Shown: piece by piece, positions 1 to 7,906 of the stretch
Numbering within the stretch: the first letter of the stretch is position 1
Layout of the letters: the number at the start of each line of letters is the position of its first letter
From: Saccharothrix violaceirubra
Lineage (GTDB): Bacteria > Actinomycetota > Actinomycetes > Mycobacteriales > Pseudonocardiaceae
Assembly: GCF_014203755.1 (NCBI RefSeq)
Contig: NZ_JACHJS010000001.1
Coordinates: 4,774,001-4,838,000, forward strand
DNA length: 64,000 bases
Direction: 5' to 3'
Position numbers and translations under genes: made by a program
The notes under the pieces: model-generated
Told to the model about the DNA's origin: nothing
What the model saw: only the letters and a program-made list of their open reading frames with translations
The model's database searches: none

Positions 1-1
1 G

Positions 2-421
2 CAGCTCGCGTACGACTACGTGTCCGAGGCCGCGTTCACAGATCTGCACGACCTGCACCACAACGTCCACAACGGCCTGCACATGGCGTCGTTGGCGGGC
101 GCGTGGACCGGGATCGTGGCCGGGTTCGGCGGTCTGCGCGACCACAGCGGAGTGGAGTTCGCGCCCCGGTTGCCGCCGGGGCTGGACGGGTTGTCCTTCC
201 GGCTCACCTACCGGGGCACCCGGTTCCGGGTGCGGGTGGCGGCGGACTCGGCGACGTACGAGGTGCTGTCGGGGCCGGCGTTGGAGACCAGCCACCACGG
301 CGAACCGCTACGCGTGGAACCGGGCGTGCCGGTGACCCGGTCCATCCCGGACCCACCCGCGCCGCCGGTGGTCTCGCAGCCGACGCACCGCGTGCCGCGT
401 CGGCGGGTGCCCGGCGGGTGA
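2..421 (+). CDS. Glycoside hydrolase family 65 protein, C-terminal fragment
   Basis: Only the last 139 residues are present; the frame is open to the left edge. The segment with DLHDLHHNVHNGLHMASLAG matches the end of the (alpha/alpha)6 catalytic barrel of GH65 enzymes, and the following stretch (LSFRLTYRGTRFRVRV) matches their C-terminal beta domain. GH65 members are phosphorylases or hydrolases of trehalose, kojibiose, maltose and similar disaccharides. The substrate cannot be told from this end. The last 30 or so residues are Pro/Arg-rich and look like a disordered tail. No signal for membrane location is visible in the part present. The gene converges on the permease to its right, with two hairpins between them. 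Confidence 0.85.
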   Translation, partial: QLAYDYVSEAAFTDLHDLHHNVHNGLHMASLAGAWTGIVAGFGGLRDHSGVEFAPRLPPGLDGLSFRLTYRGTRFRVRVAADSATYEVLSGPALETSHHGEPLRVEPGVPVTRSIPDPPAPPVVSQPTHRVPRRRVPGG

Positions 422-493
422 TCCCGTTGTGGTGCGGGACGTTTCGGGCGTGATCGTTCACCGCCCGAGAGGTCGACCGCGGGGAGGAGAGTG

Positions 494-533
494 CCCGGCT
501 GGAACCCTTGGGGGGAGTAGGGCTCCAGCCGGG
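494..533. terminator. Hairpin between convergent genes (first of two)
   Basis: Perfect 10-bp inverted repeat cccggctgga / tccagccggg with a 20-nt loop, lying 72 nt after the GH65 stop. There is no T tract, as is usual in actinomycetes. It probably serves as a terminator for the rightward gene. Confidence 0.55.
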
Positions 534-538
534 TCTTG

Positions 539-566
539 AGGCGGCCTAGGGGGGCGGTGGCCGCCT
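539..566. terminator. Hairpin between convergent genes (second of two)
   Basis: Perfect 8-bp inverted repeat aggcggcc / ggccgcct with a 12-nt loop, 5 nt after the first hairpin. It lies 70 nt beyond the stop of the leftward permease gene, so the pair may end transcription from both sides. Confidence 0.5.
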
Positions 567-636
567 ACGGCCTCATCGTGCCACGGAGTACCACCGTTAC
601 GGACGCGGTAAACGTATTTGTCGCGCGAGTTTCCGA

Positions 637-2592
637 TCAGCCCCCGACGTGGATCGCGGGACGGCGCGCGGGATCGGCCTCGCACTTGCGCAGGATCTCG
701 CGCACGAGCGGCGCGGTATCGCCCTGACCGAGGATCAGGTATCGGAAGAGGTGGGCCAGCGGATTGCCCTCCGACCACTCGAAGTAGCAGCGCGGCCGGA
801 CGCCGGTCGCGTCGCGCAGGGCCAGCAGGATCGCCGCGAGCGCGTTCGGCACGGCCGGGCTCTCCACCCGCAATACGCGGTGATCGTCCACTTCGATCGC
901 GCGCACCCGCAGTACGTCGGAGAAGTCCGACGGGTCGACCACCTCGACCTCCAGGAACAGCACGGCGGCACGGCCGGGCACGGGGTTGAGGCCGCGTTGG
1001 GTCGCCTCCTTGTGCCGGTACTCGGCGTCGTCGCCGGCCTGGCGCTTGTTGGCGATGATGTTGAGCGTGCCGTCGTGCGCCAGCGACTCGGTGACGAACC
1101 GGCGGGCCAGTTCGGTGAACTCGATGCGGTCCGCGCGCAGCTCCGTCGTGCGGGACACCCGTGACACCAGGGAGATCACGACGATGCCGAGGACGAAGGC
1201 GCCCGAGATCGCGATGCCGTCGGGCTTCTCGCGGACGTTCTCCCCCAGCGCGTACAGCAGGACCAGGGTGAGCACGGTGAACCCGACGCCGGACGCGTGG
1301 CGGCGCCGCCGCCACGCGGAGATCGTGACGGCGACCGAGGCCGAGACCATCATCGCGAGGATTCCGGTGGCGTAGGCGCCGGCCTGCGCGTTGACGTCGG
1401 CGTGGAACGCGAAGGTCAGCACGACGCAGATCGCGGTGTACACCAGGACGACCGGGCGGACCGCGCGTCCCCACTCCGGCGCCATGCCGTAGCCGGGCAG
1501 GTAGCGGGGCACGATGTTGATCAGGCCGGCCATCGCCGAGGCGCCCGCGAACCACAGGATCAGCACGCTGCCGATGTCGTACGCGGTACCGAAGACCTCG
1601 CCGAGGTGGCGGTGGGCGAGGTAGGCGAGCGCGCGCCCGTTGGCCTCGCCGCCCTCCTGGAAGGCCTCCTCCGGGATGAGGACCGTGGTGATGAAGCTCG
1701 TCGCGACCAGGTACACGGACATGATCAGCGCGGCGGTCGTGAGCAGCTTGCGGGTGTTGCGGACGCGGTGCTCCAGGCGTTCGGCCGGGTCGGCGCCGTC
1801 GGCCTTGATCAGCGGCATCATGCTGACGCCGGTCTCGAAGCCGGACAGGCCCAGGACCAGCAGCGGGAACGCGAGCACGGCCGGGCCGACGACGTCGCCG
1901 CGGCCGAGGCGGTCGGTCCAGTCCGCCGTCAGTTCGGGGTGCGTAACGAGTTCGACGACGCCGGCGCCCACGACGACGGCGTTGAGCAGCAGGAAGAGGG
2001 CGACCAGCGGGATGGCGACCAGGACGGCCTCGCTGAAGCCGAGCAGGAACACGCCGCCCAGGACGAGCAGCAGGACGACGGTGATCGCGACCGCCTTGCC
2101 GTGCAGGAACTCCGGGAGATAGGGGTTCTCCAGCAGGTGGACCGTGGCGTCGGCGGAGGAGAGCGTGATCGTGACGATCCACGACGTGGCCACGAACCCG
2201 AGCAGGACCAGCACGAACAGCTTGCCGCGCCAGAACGACAGCAGGTTCTCCAGCATGGCGACCGACCCCTGGCCGTCGGGGCTTTCGCGGGCGACCCGGC
2301 GGTACATCGGCAGCATGCCCAGCAGCGTCAGGACGACGATGAGCAGCGTCGCGAGCGGGGACAGGGCGCCGGCGGCCAGGGCGGCGATGCCGGGCAGGTA
2401 GGAGAGCGTGGAGAAGTAGTCGACGCCGGTGAGGCACAGGATCTGCCACCACGGTTTCGGGTTGTGGTGCCGGTCGGCCTCGGGACCGGCGGGCGCGACC
2501 CGGTGGGCCAGCAGCCACCGCCCCAGCCGGGATCCGGGTGTCACCGGACGAACCGGACTGTCCACCTCGGCGGGGATCGCGTACTCGGGCAT
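637..2592 (-). CDS. APC-superfamily amino acid/cation permease
   Basis: 651-residue integral membrane protein. The first helix region ([16 protein letters not shown], about residues 56-71) and the succession of roughly twelve hydrophobic segments up to about residue 470 match the amino acid-polyamine-organocation family. The last 170 or so residues are soluble and charged, longer than in simple amino acid permeases and more like the KUP/YdaO-type members with a cytosolic C-terminal domain. The start chosen is the ATG at 2592; the long N-terminal extension readable in the same region belongs to another frame. The substrate cannot be assigned. The gene stands alone, with about 130 nt of untranslated DNA upstream before a small rightward ORF. 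Confidence 0.85.
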   Translation of the reverse strand: MPEYAIPAEVDSPVRPVTPGSRLGRWLLAHRVAPAGPEADRHHNPKPWWQILCLTGVDYFSTLSYLPGIAALAAGALSPLATLLIVVLTLLGMLPMYRRVARESPDGQGSVAMLENLLSFWRGKLFVLVLLGFVATSWIVTITLSSADATVHLLENPYLPEFLHGKAVAITVVLLLVLGGVFLLGFSEAVLVAIPLVALFLLLNAVVVGAGVVELVTHPELTADWTDRLGRGDVVGPAVLAFPLLVLGLSGFETGVSMMPLIKADGADPAERLEHRVRNTRKLLTTAALIMSVYLVATSFITTVLIPEEAFQEGGEANGRALAYLAHRHLGEVFGTAYDIGSVLILWFAGASAMAGLINIVPRYLPGYGMAPEWGRAVRPVVLVYTAICVVLTFAFHADVNAQAGAYATGILAMMVSASVAVTISAWRRRRHASGVGFTVLTLVLLYALGENVREKPDGIAISGAFVLGIVVISLVSRVSRTTELRADRIEFTELARRFVTESLAHDGTLNIIANKRQAGDDAEYRHKEATQRGLNPVPGRAAVLFLEVEVVDPSDFSDVLRVRAIEVDDHRVLRVESPAVPNALAAILLALRDATGVRPRCYFEWSEGNPLAHLFRYLILGQGDTAPLVREILRKCEADPARRPAIHVGG

Positions 2593-2723
2593 CGGGGTCC
2601 GCCTTTCGTCCGGGCGACAGCATGCCTGCGTGTCCGCCGCTGTGCGGGATTACCGACCGGTGTGTAACCCACACAGGTGAGATGAGCGGCAACTTCGGGA
2701 CGGTCCGGTCAATATGCCCGGTT

Positions 2724-2885
2724 GTGAGCGCTACACCGATCTTCGACGAGCTGGCGGCCATGTACCTCGCCGAGATGCCCGACAGCCGGGAGCGGCTCGC
2801 GGCCATGGCAGCCGGCCTGCCCCTCCCCTCCATACCCCTCCCCTCCCCGCCCATCCCCGAACCCGTGCCCTCGTCCGCTCCCTGA
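2724..2885 (+). CDS. Small proline-tailed protein of unknown function
   Basis: GTG-started ORF of 53 residues. The N-terminal half (SATPIFDELAAMYLAEMPDS and on to about residue 29) reads like an amphipathic helix. The C-terminal half is a Pro/Ser/Leu run ending PIPEPVPSSAP. The sharp change to C-rich DNA on the + strand from 2818 fits the proline codons. No domain is recognised. It is read divergently from the permease with about 130 nt between the two starts. The helix half looks protein-like, but a chance ORF in high-GC DNA is possible. Confidence 0.45.
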   Translation: MSATPIFDELAAMYLAEMPDSRERLAAMAAGLPLPSIPLPSPPIPEPVPSSAP

Positions 2886-2948
2886 CCTCGCCGACGCGCC
2901 ATCCCACTTCTCGCACGCCGTCCGAATTTGCTTTCGCACCCACACCCG

Positions 2949-3100
2949 CGCGAGTCCTCCACTCGGACACCCCGAGTTACGCGTTCGGACACCCCGAAAT
3001 ACGCACTCGGACAGCGCGAGCCCGCAGGTGACCGGTGTCCGAGCGCGTGTTTCAGGGTGCCCGAGTGCGTATTTCAGGGTGCCTGAGTGGAGGACTCGCG
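2949..3100. repeat. Dispersed modular repeat, locus A: 65-22-65 palindrome
   Basis: Two 65-nt arms (2949-3013 and 3036-3100) are imperfect reverse complements, separated by a 22-nt centre. Each arm starts from its outer end with CGCGAGTCCTCCACTC and then carries two 22-nt units of the type RGRCACCCYGAAA followed by YACGCRCTC, and a 5-nt remnant ggaca. The left arm reads ggacaccccgagttacg at its first unit. The element fills most of the 315-nt gap between the small ORF (stop at 2885) and the lipoprotein gene (start at 3201). The rest of the gap, 2886-2948 and 3101-3200, shows no other gene; the lipoprotein promoter should lie in 3101-3200. The same blocks recur at six other places in the window. 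Confidence 0.9.
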
Positions 3101-3200
3101 GGGAGCGTGGTGGGACGGTGATCTTGACAGCGGCGAAGAGGGGCGGGTAGGACGGGGGCCATTCGGTGTACGGGGCGCCTTACCCGAAGGGTGGACCGGC

Positions 3201-4391
3201 ATGCGCTGGCGCGCGGTGCTCGTCGTGTCGTTGACGGTGGTCGTGGGGGCCTGTGGAGGTGGCGGACCGGAACCCGCGCCCGACACCGGACCGAAGACGG
3301 TGATCGGCTGGTGGGACGGCCTCGGCGGCACGCCCGAGGTCTCGGCCGCGGTCGACGCGGTGATCAAGCGGTACGAGGACGAGCACCGGACCGTCGACGT
3401 GGAGCGGAAGGTCTTCGCCGCCGACGAGTTCGAGCAGGCCGTCGACCAGGCCGCGGCAAGCGGGTCGCTGCCCGACGTCCTGGTCCTCGACCACCTCGAC
3501 CTGCCACACCGGCAAGCCGCGCTCGCCGACGTCACCGACGGCTTCGGCAAGCTGCCGTTCAAGGACACCCTGGTCGACTCGGCACGCGACGCCGTCACCG
3601 TCGCCGGCCGGGTCCGCGCCGTCCCCTTCCGCCTGGGCACCGTCGGCCTGGTCGTCAACCGGGATCTCGTGCCCACCGTCCCCACGACCTGGGACGAGGT
3701 GCGCGACAAGGCCCGTCAGGCCGCGACCACCGGCAAGCACGGCCTGTGCTTCGCCGGTACCGAGGCGGCCTCGACCTACCTTCCCCTGCTGTGGCGGGAC
3801 AACGGCGACCTGCGCGACGCCGACGCGTCGGCCACCGCACTGTCCTATTTGGACGACCTGGTGACGACGGGCGCCGCGCCGAAGGACCTGGCCGGTTGGA
3901 GCCGCGCCGACCTGGAACGCGAGTTCGGCGCCGGCCGGTGCGCCATGATGATCGACGGCCCGTGGTCGGTCCCGGTGCTCAACCAGACCGGCATGACGTG
4001 GCAGTCCGGACCGTTGCCGCAGGACAGCCCGTCACCGCTGGTCGGCGAGGTCGCGGCGGTCTCGGACCGGTCCGCGCACCGCGACGTCGCGTGGGCGCTG
4101 CTGGCGTGGATCTCCGGCACCCGCGACAACATCACGCAGCTCGGCGGCGTGCTCGGCGCACTCCCCTACCAGCGCGACATGATCGAGGACTTCGCCTGGC
4201 AGTGGGACCCCAACGCGCTGGGCTTCTCCCGGCAGATGCCGCACACCAGGGCCGGTACCCGCTACAGCGACACGTTCCGCGACGTCACCGACATCCTGTC
4301 CGCGACCGCGCGCCAGGTGCTGACCGGCGAGGCCGAACCCGCGGGGGCCGCCGCGCAGGCGGTCGGCGCCATCACGCCCCACCTGCGCTGA
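3201..4391 (+). CDS. ABC sugar transporter substrate-binding lipoprotein
   Basis: 396-residue secreted lipoprotein. The ATG at 3201 gives MRWRAVLVVSLTVVVGACGG, a type II signal peptide with lipobox VGAC and Cys17 as the lipid-modified residue; the upstream in-frame ATG at 3087 lies inside repeat A and is rejected. The mature part matches family 1 extracellular solute-binding proteins: IGWWDGLGGTPEVSAAVDAV near the N-terminus, LPDVLVLDHLDLP, a hinge region, and GRCAMMIDGPWSVP in the second lobe. It should capture a sugar or oligosaccharide for import. No permease or ATPase gene lies next to it, so it is an orphan here and must use components encoded elsewhere. Confidence 0.85.
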   Translation: MRWRAVLVVSLTVVVGACGGGGPEPAPDTGPKTVIGWWDGLGGTPEVSAAVDAVIKRYEDEHRTVDVERKVFAADEFEQAVDQAAASGSLPDVLVLDHLDLPHRQAALADVTDGFGKLPFKDTLVDSARDAVTVAGRVRAVPFRLGTVGLVVNRDLVPTVPTTWDEVRDKARQAATTGKHGLCFAGTEAASTYLPLLWRDNGDLRDADASATALSYLDDLVTTGAAPKDLAGWSRADLEREFGAGRCAMMIDGPWSVPVLNQTGMTWQSGPLPQDSPSPLVGEVAAVSDRSAHRDVAWALLAWISGTRDNITQLGGVLGALPYQRDMIEDFAWQWDPNALGFSRQMPHTRAGTRYSDTFRDVTDILSATARQVLTGEAEPAGAAAQAVGAITPHLR

Positions 4392-4398
4392 TCCGGGC

Positions 4399-4433
4399 GG
4401 ACGGCGGACGGCCCGAGTGCCGTTCCGCCGTCC
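4399..4433. terminator. Terminator hairpin between convergent genes
   Basis: Perfect 10-bp stem ggacggcgga / tccgccgtcc, extended inwards by cggc/gccg across a one-base bulge, with a 6-nt loop. It starts 8 nt after the lipoprotein stop and 30 nt from the stop of the leftward gene. Confidence 0.75.
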
Positions 4434-4463
4434 CGCATGCCCGGTGGTCGGGAAACGCCACCG

Positions 4464-5225
4464 CTAGACGGCGACCGCCTCCAGGTGCGCGGGCACCCGC
4501 CGGCGGATCGGCGTGGCGGCGTCGGTCCGGCGGTAGTCGCCGGAGGTCATCGTGCCGTCCGGGTGGAACCGCAGTTTGGGGCCGTCGCCGAGCGCGATCG
4601 ACTCGAAGATCGCACGGTCCGCCGCGGTGGTCGGGTTCCAGAACATGTGCGCGCCGTGCGTCACGCCCATGCGCAGGTTGACCATCGTGGTGATGGCGTG
4701 CCGGTAGCGCCGTTCACCGAGAACGGTCCCACCGGAGGTGTGGATGTCGAAGATGTCGTGGTCGCCGGTGAGCGGCTGGAGTCTGCCACGCGCGTCGTAG
4801 CCGTGGACCACGCCGTCGACGACGTGGTACTCGTCCCGGCGTGCCAGCAGGTCCATCTTGTCGCGCAGCGTCGCGAACTCCGCGCGCCGCTGCTCGTACC
4901 TGCGTAACAAGCTCTGGTCGCGGGTGTGTGGCCGCAGCGGCCGGAAGTAGCCGACCAGTCCGCGCTGCCGGGGTGTCGCGCCCAGGTGCAGGTCCGGCTC
5001 GTCGATCGTCTTCGCCTTCACCGCCTCGGGCTTGGGCAGCGCGCCGGCCTTGAGCCAGGCCACCGAGTGCGGGTTCGTCGACCGCACGTCGATGACGATG
5101 TCCTGCGTGGCGGCCACGTACTGGAACTTGCGGGCGTGTTCGGTCGGCATGCCGAAGACGGTTTCGACCGAAGCCAAGGGGAAGAGGTGCACGGGTATTA
5201 AGGTCCGCCCGAAATGGACGTGCAC
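4464..5225 (-). CDS. Edema factor/CyaA/ExoY-like adenylyl cyclase domain protein
   Basis: Up to 253 residues. The order of conserved elements follows the class II adenylyl cyclase toxins (anthrax edema factor, Bordetella CyaA, ExoY). IDVRSTN (Arg48) resembles the edema-factor strand with Arg329. A lysine pair, Lys65 and Lys72 in GALPKPEAVKAKTID followed by GLVGYF, stands where the ATP-binding lysines lie. GYDARGRLQPLTGDHDIFD (Asp155, Asp157) corresponds to the metal-binding ADYD motif. GVTHGAHMFWNPTTA (His190, Asn197) corresponds to the HGTEQDN motif. These alignments are by eye from memory. There is no toxin-delivery domain, calmodulin-binding region or signal peptide. The start is uncertain: GTG at 5225 or ATG at 5150, which would leave a longer promoter gap. 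It is divergent from a wHTH regulator 30 nt away. A related nucleotidyl cyclase or an inactive domain is possible. Confidence 0.65.
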   Translation of the reverse strand: MHVHFGRTLIPVHLFPLASVETVFGMPTEHARKFQYVAATQDIVIDVRSTNPHSVAWLKAGALPKPEAVKAKTIDEPDLHLGATPRQRGLVGYFRPLRPHTRDQSLLRRYEQRRAEFATLRDKMDLLARRDEYHVVDGVVHGYDARGRLQPLTGDHDIFDIHTSGGTVLGERRYRHAITTMVNLRMGVTHGAHMFWNPTTAADRAIFESIALGDGPKLRFHPDGTMTSGDYRRTDAATPIRRRVPAHLEAVAV

Positions 5226-5255
5226 CAGACCTCGGGGTTGGGTTAACTCGCCGTC

Positions 5256-5756
5256 GTGACCCCTGATTCACTGGTGGGCCTGCTCGCGGACACCTCCCGG
5301 CTGCGTGTCGTGGCCGCGCTCGCCCTCGGTTCGCGGACCGTCGGACAGGTCGTCGACGCGACCGGTTTGGACGACCGGAGCACCGCGAATGCCCTGCGCA
5401 GACTGGAATCCGCCGGACTCGTGACGCGCGCGGACGGGGCGTTACGACTGCGCGCGGAGCTGTTCGCGGAGGCCGTGCGGACCGACCGCACGAACCGAGA
5501 CCCGTTCGTGAACGGTCAAAAGCTGATCGCGCTCCCGGCGCGTCGCGAACGCCGTCGCGAGGTACTCGAACAGGTGTGCGCTTCCTTCGAACCGGGCCGC
5601 CGGTATCCGGAACGCGACGTCGACGCCGTGCTGCGCGAGTGGTGCGACGGCGGCGGGATCGACCACGTGACTGTGCGCCGGTACCTCGTGGACGAGGGCC
5701 TGCTGTCACGGGCGGACGGCCAGTACTGGCGATCCGGCGGCCCCGTCGAGGTGTGA
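5256..5756 (+). CDS. Winged-helix regulator with DUF2087 domain
   Basis: 166 residues from GTG 5256. Residues 1-75 form an ArsR-like winged helix (SRLRVVAALALGSRTVGQVV, then DDRSTANALRRLESAGLV as the recognition region). Residues 85-165 match DUF2087 (RREVLEQVCASFEPGRRYPE, VDAVLREWC, DHVTVRRYLVDEGLLSR). Proteins of this layout are cytoplasmic transcription regulators of unknown ligand. Almost no leader precedes the GTG, so a leaderless transcript is likely. It is divergent from the cyclase-like gene with 30 nt between starts and is its most obvious candidate regulator; that link is inference. Confidence 0.8.
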   Translation: MTPDSLVGLLADTSRLRVVAALALGSRTVGQVVDATGLDDRSTANALRRLESAGLVTRADGALRLRAELFAEAVRTDRTNRDPFVNGQKLIALPARRERRREVLEQVCASFEPGRRYPERDVDAVLREWCDGGGIDHVTVRRYLVDEGLLSRADGQYWRSGGPVEV

Positions 5757-5769
5757 ACGGGGCCGCCGG
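5734..5769. terminator. Terminator hairpin over the stop codon, convergent genes
   Basis: Perfect 13-bp stem ccggcggccccgt / acggggccgccgg with a 10-nt loop containing the TGA stop of the regulator. It ends 5 nt before the stop of the leftward aldo/keto reductase and can serve both. Confidence 0.75.
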
Positions 5770-5774
5770 GATCC

Positions 5775-6608
5775 TCACTCGCGACCGAACCCGTTGAACG
5801 TGTCGGGGTCGAAGCCGATCCGCTCGCCGGTCTCCAGACCGGCGATCCGGTCGAGGTCCTCGGCGTCCAGCTCGAAGTCGAAGACGGCGAAGTTCTCGGC
5901 GATGCGACTGGGCGTGACCGACTTGGGGATCACCACGTTGCCGAGCTGGAGGTGCCAGCGCAGCACGACCTGGGCGGGCGTGCGGCCGTGCTTGGCCGCG
6001 ATCGAGGCGATCGCGTCCTCGCCGAGCAGGGCGCCCTGCGCGAGCGGGCTCCACGCCTCGGTCACGATGCCCAGCTCGGCGTGCACGGCCCGCAGCCCGG
6101 CCTGCGACAGGCGCGGGTGCAGCTCGACCTGGTTCACCGCCGGCACGACGCCGGTCGCGTCCACGATCCGGCGCAGGTGGTCGGGCTGGAAGTTGGACAC
6201 GCCCACGGCCCGGACCCGGCCGCTCTCGCGCAGCTCGACCAGCGCCTTCCAGCTCTCGACGTACAGGTCCTTGCCCGGCGCGGGCCAGTGGATCAGGTAG
6301 AGGTCGAGCCGGTCCAGGCCCAGCCGCTCCAGGCTCGCGTCGAACGCGCGCAGCGTCGCGTCGCGGCCGAGGTCGTCGACCCACAGCTTGGTGGTCACGA
6401 ACAGCTCGTCGCGGGCGACTCCCGACTCGGCGAGCGTGCGACCGACGGCCTCCTCGTTGAAGTACGCGGCGGCCGTGTCGATGCTGCGGTACCCGACCCG
6501 CAGTGCCTCGCCGAGGGCGGCCTGGGTGTCCTCAGAGGACACCTGGAAGACGCCGAAGCCCAGGCTGGGCATCTCGACGCCGTTGTTCAAGGTGACGGTG
6601 GTGGCCAT
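5775..6608 (-). CDS. Aldo/keto reductase (2,5-diketo-gluconate reductase type)
   Basis: 277 residues from ATG 6608, which gives the family start VTLNNGVEMPSLGFGVFQ; the longer frame upstream is not needed. The catalytic tetrad is visible: Asp44 and Tyr49 (SIDTAAAYFNEE), Lys74 (VTTKLW) and His107 (LYLIHWP). The C-terminal NADPH-binding signature is IPKSVTPSRIAENFAVFDFEL. It is a cytosolic NADPH-dependent carbonyl reductase; the length is normal and the substrate is unknown. It is transcribed away from the winged-helix gene, whose start lies 80 nt away. Confidence 0.92.
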   Translation of the reverse strand: MATTVTLNNGVEMPSLGFGVFQVSSEDTQAALGEALRVGYRSIDTAAAYFNEEAVGRTLAESGVARDELFVTTKLWVDDLGRDATLRAFDASLERLGLDRLDLYLIHWPAPGKDLYVESWKALVELRESGRVRAVGVSNFQPDHLRRIVDATGVVPAVNQVELHPRLSQAGLRAVHAELGIVTEAWSPLAQGALLGEDAIASIAAKHGRTPAQVVLRWHLQLGNVVIPKSVTPSRIAENFAVFDFELDAEDLDRIAGLETGERIGFDPDTFNGFGRE

Positions 6609-6688
6609 GGCCACATCATGCCTTGTCAACGCCGTCCACGGGCTGGACGGCGTTGACTCACAGCGACCGATCCTGGTCGTCTTGTACC

Positions 6689-7174
6689 GTGAGCGCACCC
6701 GGAGACGTGACGAGCGTGGACGTGACGGTCGTCATCCGCCTGAGCGCACCGTCCGGCCAGGTCGTGGACACCGCCTCGAAACTCGCGGAGGCGCTGCGGT
6801 CCGCCCTCGACGTCCCCGACACCGAGGTCGTCGTCGACCTGCCGCTCAGGCGGATCGACCCCCCGCTGCGGGTCATGGTCGACTCGCGCCGCGTGCTGCA
6901 CCGCGGCGTCCCGGTCGAGCTGACCCGCCTGGAGTTCGACCTGCTGCACCACCTGTGCGCCCACCCGCGCCAGGTGCACCGCCGGACCTCGCTGATGACC
7001 AGCGTGTGGGGCACCACCAGTTTCGTCGACACGCGAACCGTCGACGTGCACGTGCGGCGCATCCGGCGCAAGCTCGGCGACGCCGCGTCGCTGATCACGA
7101 CCGTGCGCGGGGTCGGGTACCGAGTGGACGACCCGTTCTCCGTGGTCGTCGAGCACGACGCCCTGGCGGTGTAG
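6689..7174 (+). CDS. OmpR-type winged-helix DNA-binding protein without receiver
   Basis: 161 residues from GTG 6689. The last 95 residues form a complete trans_reg_C domain: VELTRLEFDLLHHLCAHPRQ, then SVWGTTSFVDTRTVDVHVRR and KLGDAASLITTVRGVGYRV. The first 60 residues contain no receiver Asp or DD pair, only a beta-rich stretch (VDVTVVIRLSAP, TEVVVDLPLRRID). It is therefore a stand-alone DNA-binding effector rather than a classical phosphorylated response regulator. The start has no clear ribosome binding site, as for a leaderless mRNA. The gene converges on the ABC permease gene, with 30 nt between the stops. Confidence 0.85.
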   Translation: MSAPGDVTSVDVTVVIRLSAPSGQVVDTASKLAEALRSALDVPDTEVVVDLPLRRIDPPLRVMVDSRRVLHRGVPVELTRLEFDLLHHLCAHPRQVHRRTSLMTSVWGTTSFVDTRTVDVHVRRIRRKLGDAASLITTVRGVGYRVDDPFSVVVEHDALAV

Positions 7175-7204
7175 CGACTCCCGTTAACAGTCCACTGTGG
7201 ATGG

Positions 7205-7906
7205 TCAGTCGCGGCGGTCCCACCGGAAGTACCGGTGTGCCGCGACCATCGCAGCGGCCGTCCACACCGCCATGACCAGCACGGACATGGCGGTCCGGTC
7301 CGTCGGCCCCGCCCACGCGGCGCGCGCGGCCTCGAACAGCCCGCTGCCCGGCAGCAGCAGCGCGCGCTGGTCGTCGGGTGCCGCGCCCGCCCAGATCACG
7401 CCCGCGAGCAGCGCCGCGAAGAACGGCAGCGTGGTCGTCTGCGCCAGTTCGGGAGTCGCGGTCACGCCGCTGGTCGCGACACCGGCCGCCGCGCTCATCG
7501 CCGCGCCCAGCACGAGTGCGATCAGCAGGAAGTGCGGGTTCGCGGGCATGGGCGCACCCAACGCGAAGCTGACTCCCAGCAGCACCACGGCCTGCACGCA
7601 CCCCAGCACGACCGTGGGACCCACGATCCCGGCCAGCACGGTCCGGTCGGCCGCGACCGTGCGCAGTCGCTTGAGGTAGAGGTCCTGACGCCGCGCGACC
7701 AGCGCCGTCGCCGTCGACACGTACACGCCCAGCCCCAGCGTGAAGGCGAGCTGGAAGGCCGCGACCATCACCCAGGACGACGCGTCGCCGCCCATCGACA
7801 TCGCGAAGAACACGCCCATGGCCGCCGGCATCGCCAGGGCCGTCAGCGCGGCGGTCCGGTTGCGCAGCAGCAGCTTCAGCTCGACACGACCCAGTTCGGC
7901 GATCAC
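7205..7906 (-). CDS. ABC-2 type exporter membrane subunit
   Basis: 233 residues from GTG 7906, which overlaps the stop of the ATPase gene as GTGA; a longer upstream frame is a shadow of that gene. Six hydrophobic segments can be seen: about residues 21-40, 50-70, 98-118, 128-150, 163-180 and 205-222. This matches ABC-2 permeases, whose dimer forms the path for drugs, antibiotics or lipids. It is translationally coupled to the ATPase. The operon is divergent from a NarL/DesR-type two-component system, which probably controls it. Confidence 0.88.
   Translation of the reverse strand: MIAELGRVELKLLLRNRTAALTALAMPAAMGVFFAMSMGGDASSWVMVAAFQLAFTLGLGVYVSTATALVARRQDLYLKRLRTVAADRTVLAGIVGPTVVLGCVQAVVLLGVSFALGAPMPANPHFLLIALVLGAAMSAAAGVATSGVTATPELAQTTTLPFFAALLAGVIWAGAAPDDQRALLLPGSGLFEAARAAWAGPTDRTAMSVLVMAVWTAAAMVAAHRYFRWDRRD

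Noticed and set aside
1297..2667. Long rightward ORF of 456 codons
   Set aside because: It is antisense to the APC permease and has a shadow composition (Arg/Ala/Gly/Asp-rich, no motif).
3087..3200. Upstream start of the sugar-binding lipoprotein
   Set aside because: It lies inside repeat A and would place the signal peptide 38 residues from the N-terminus.
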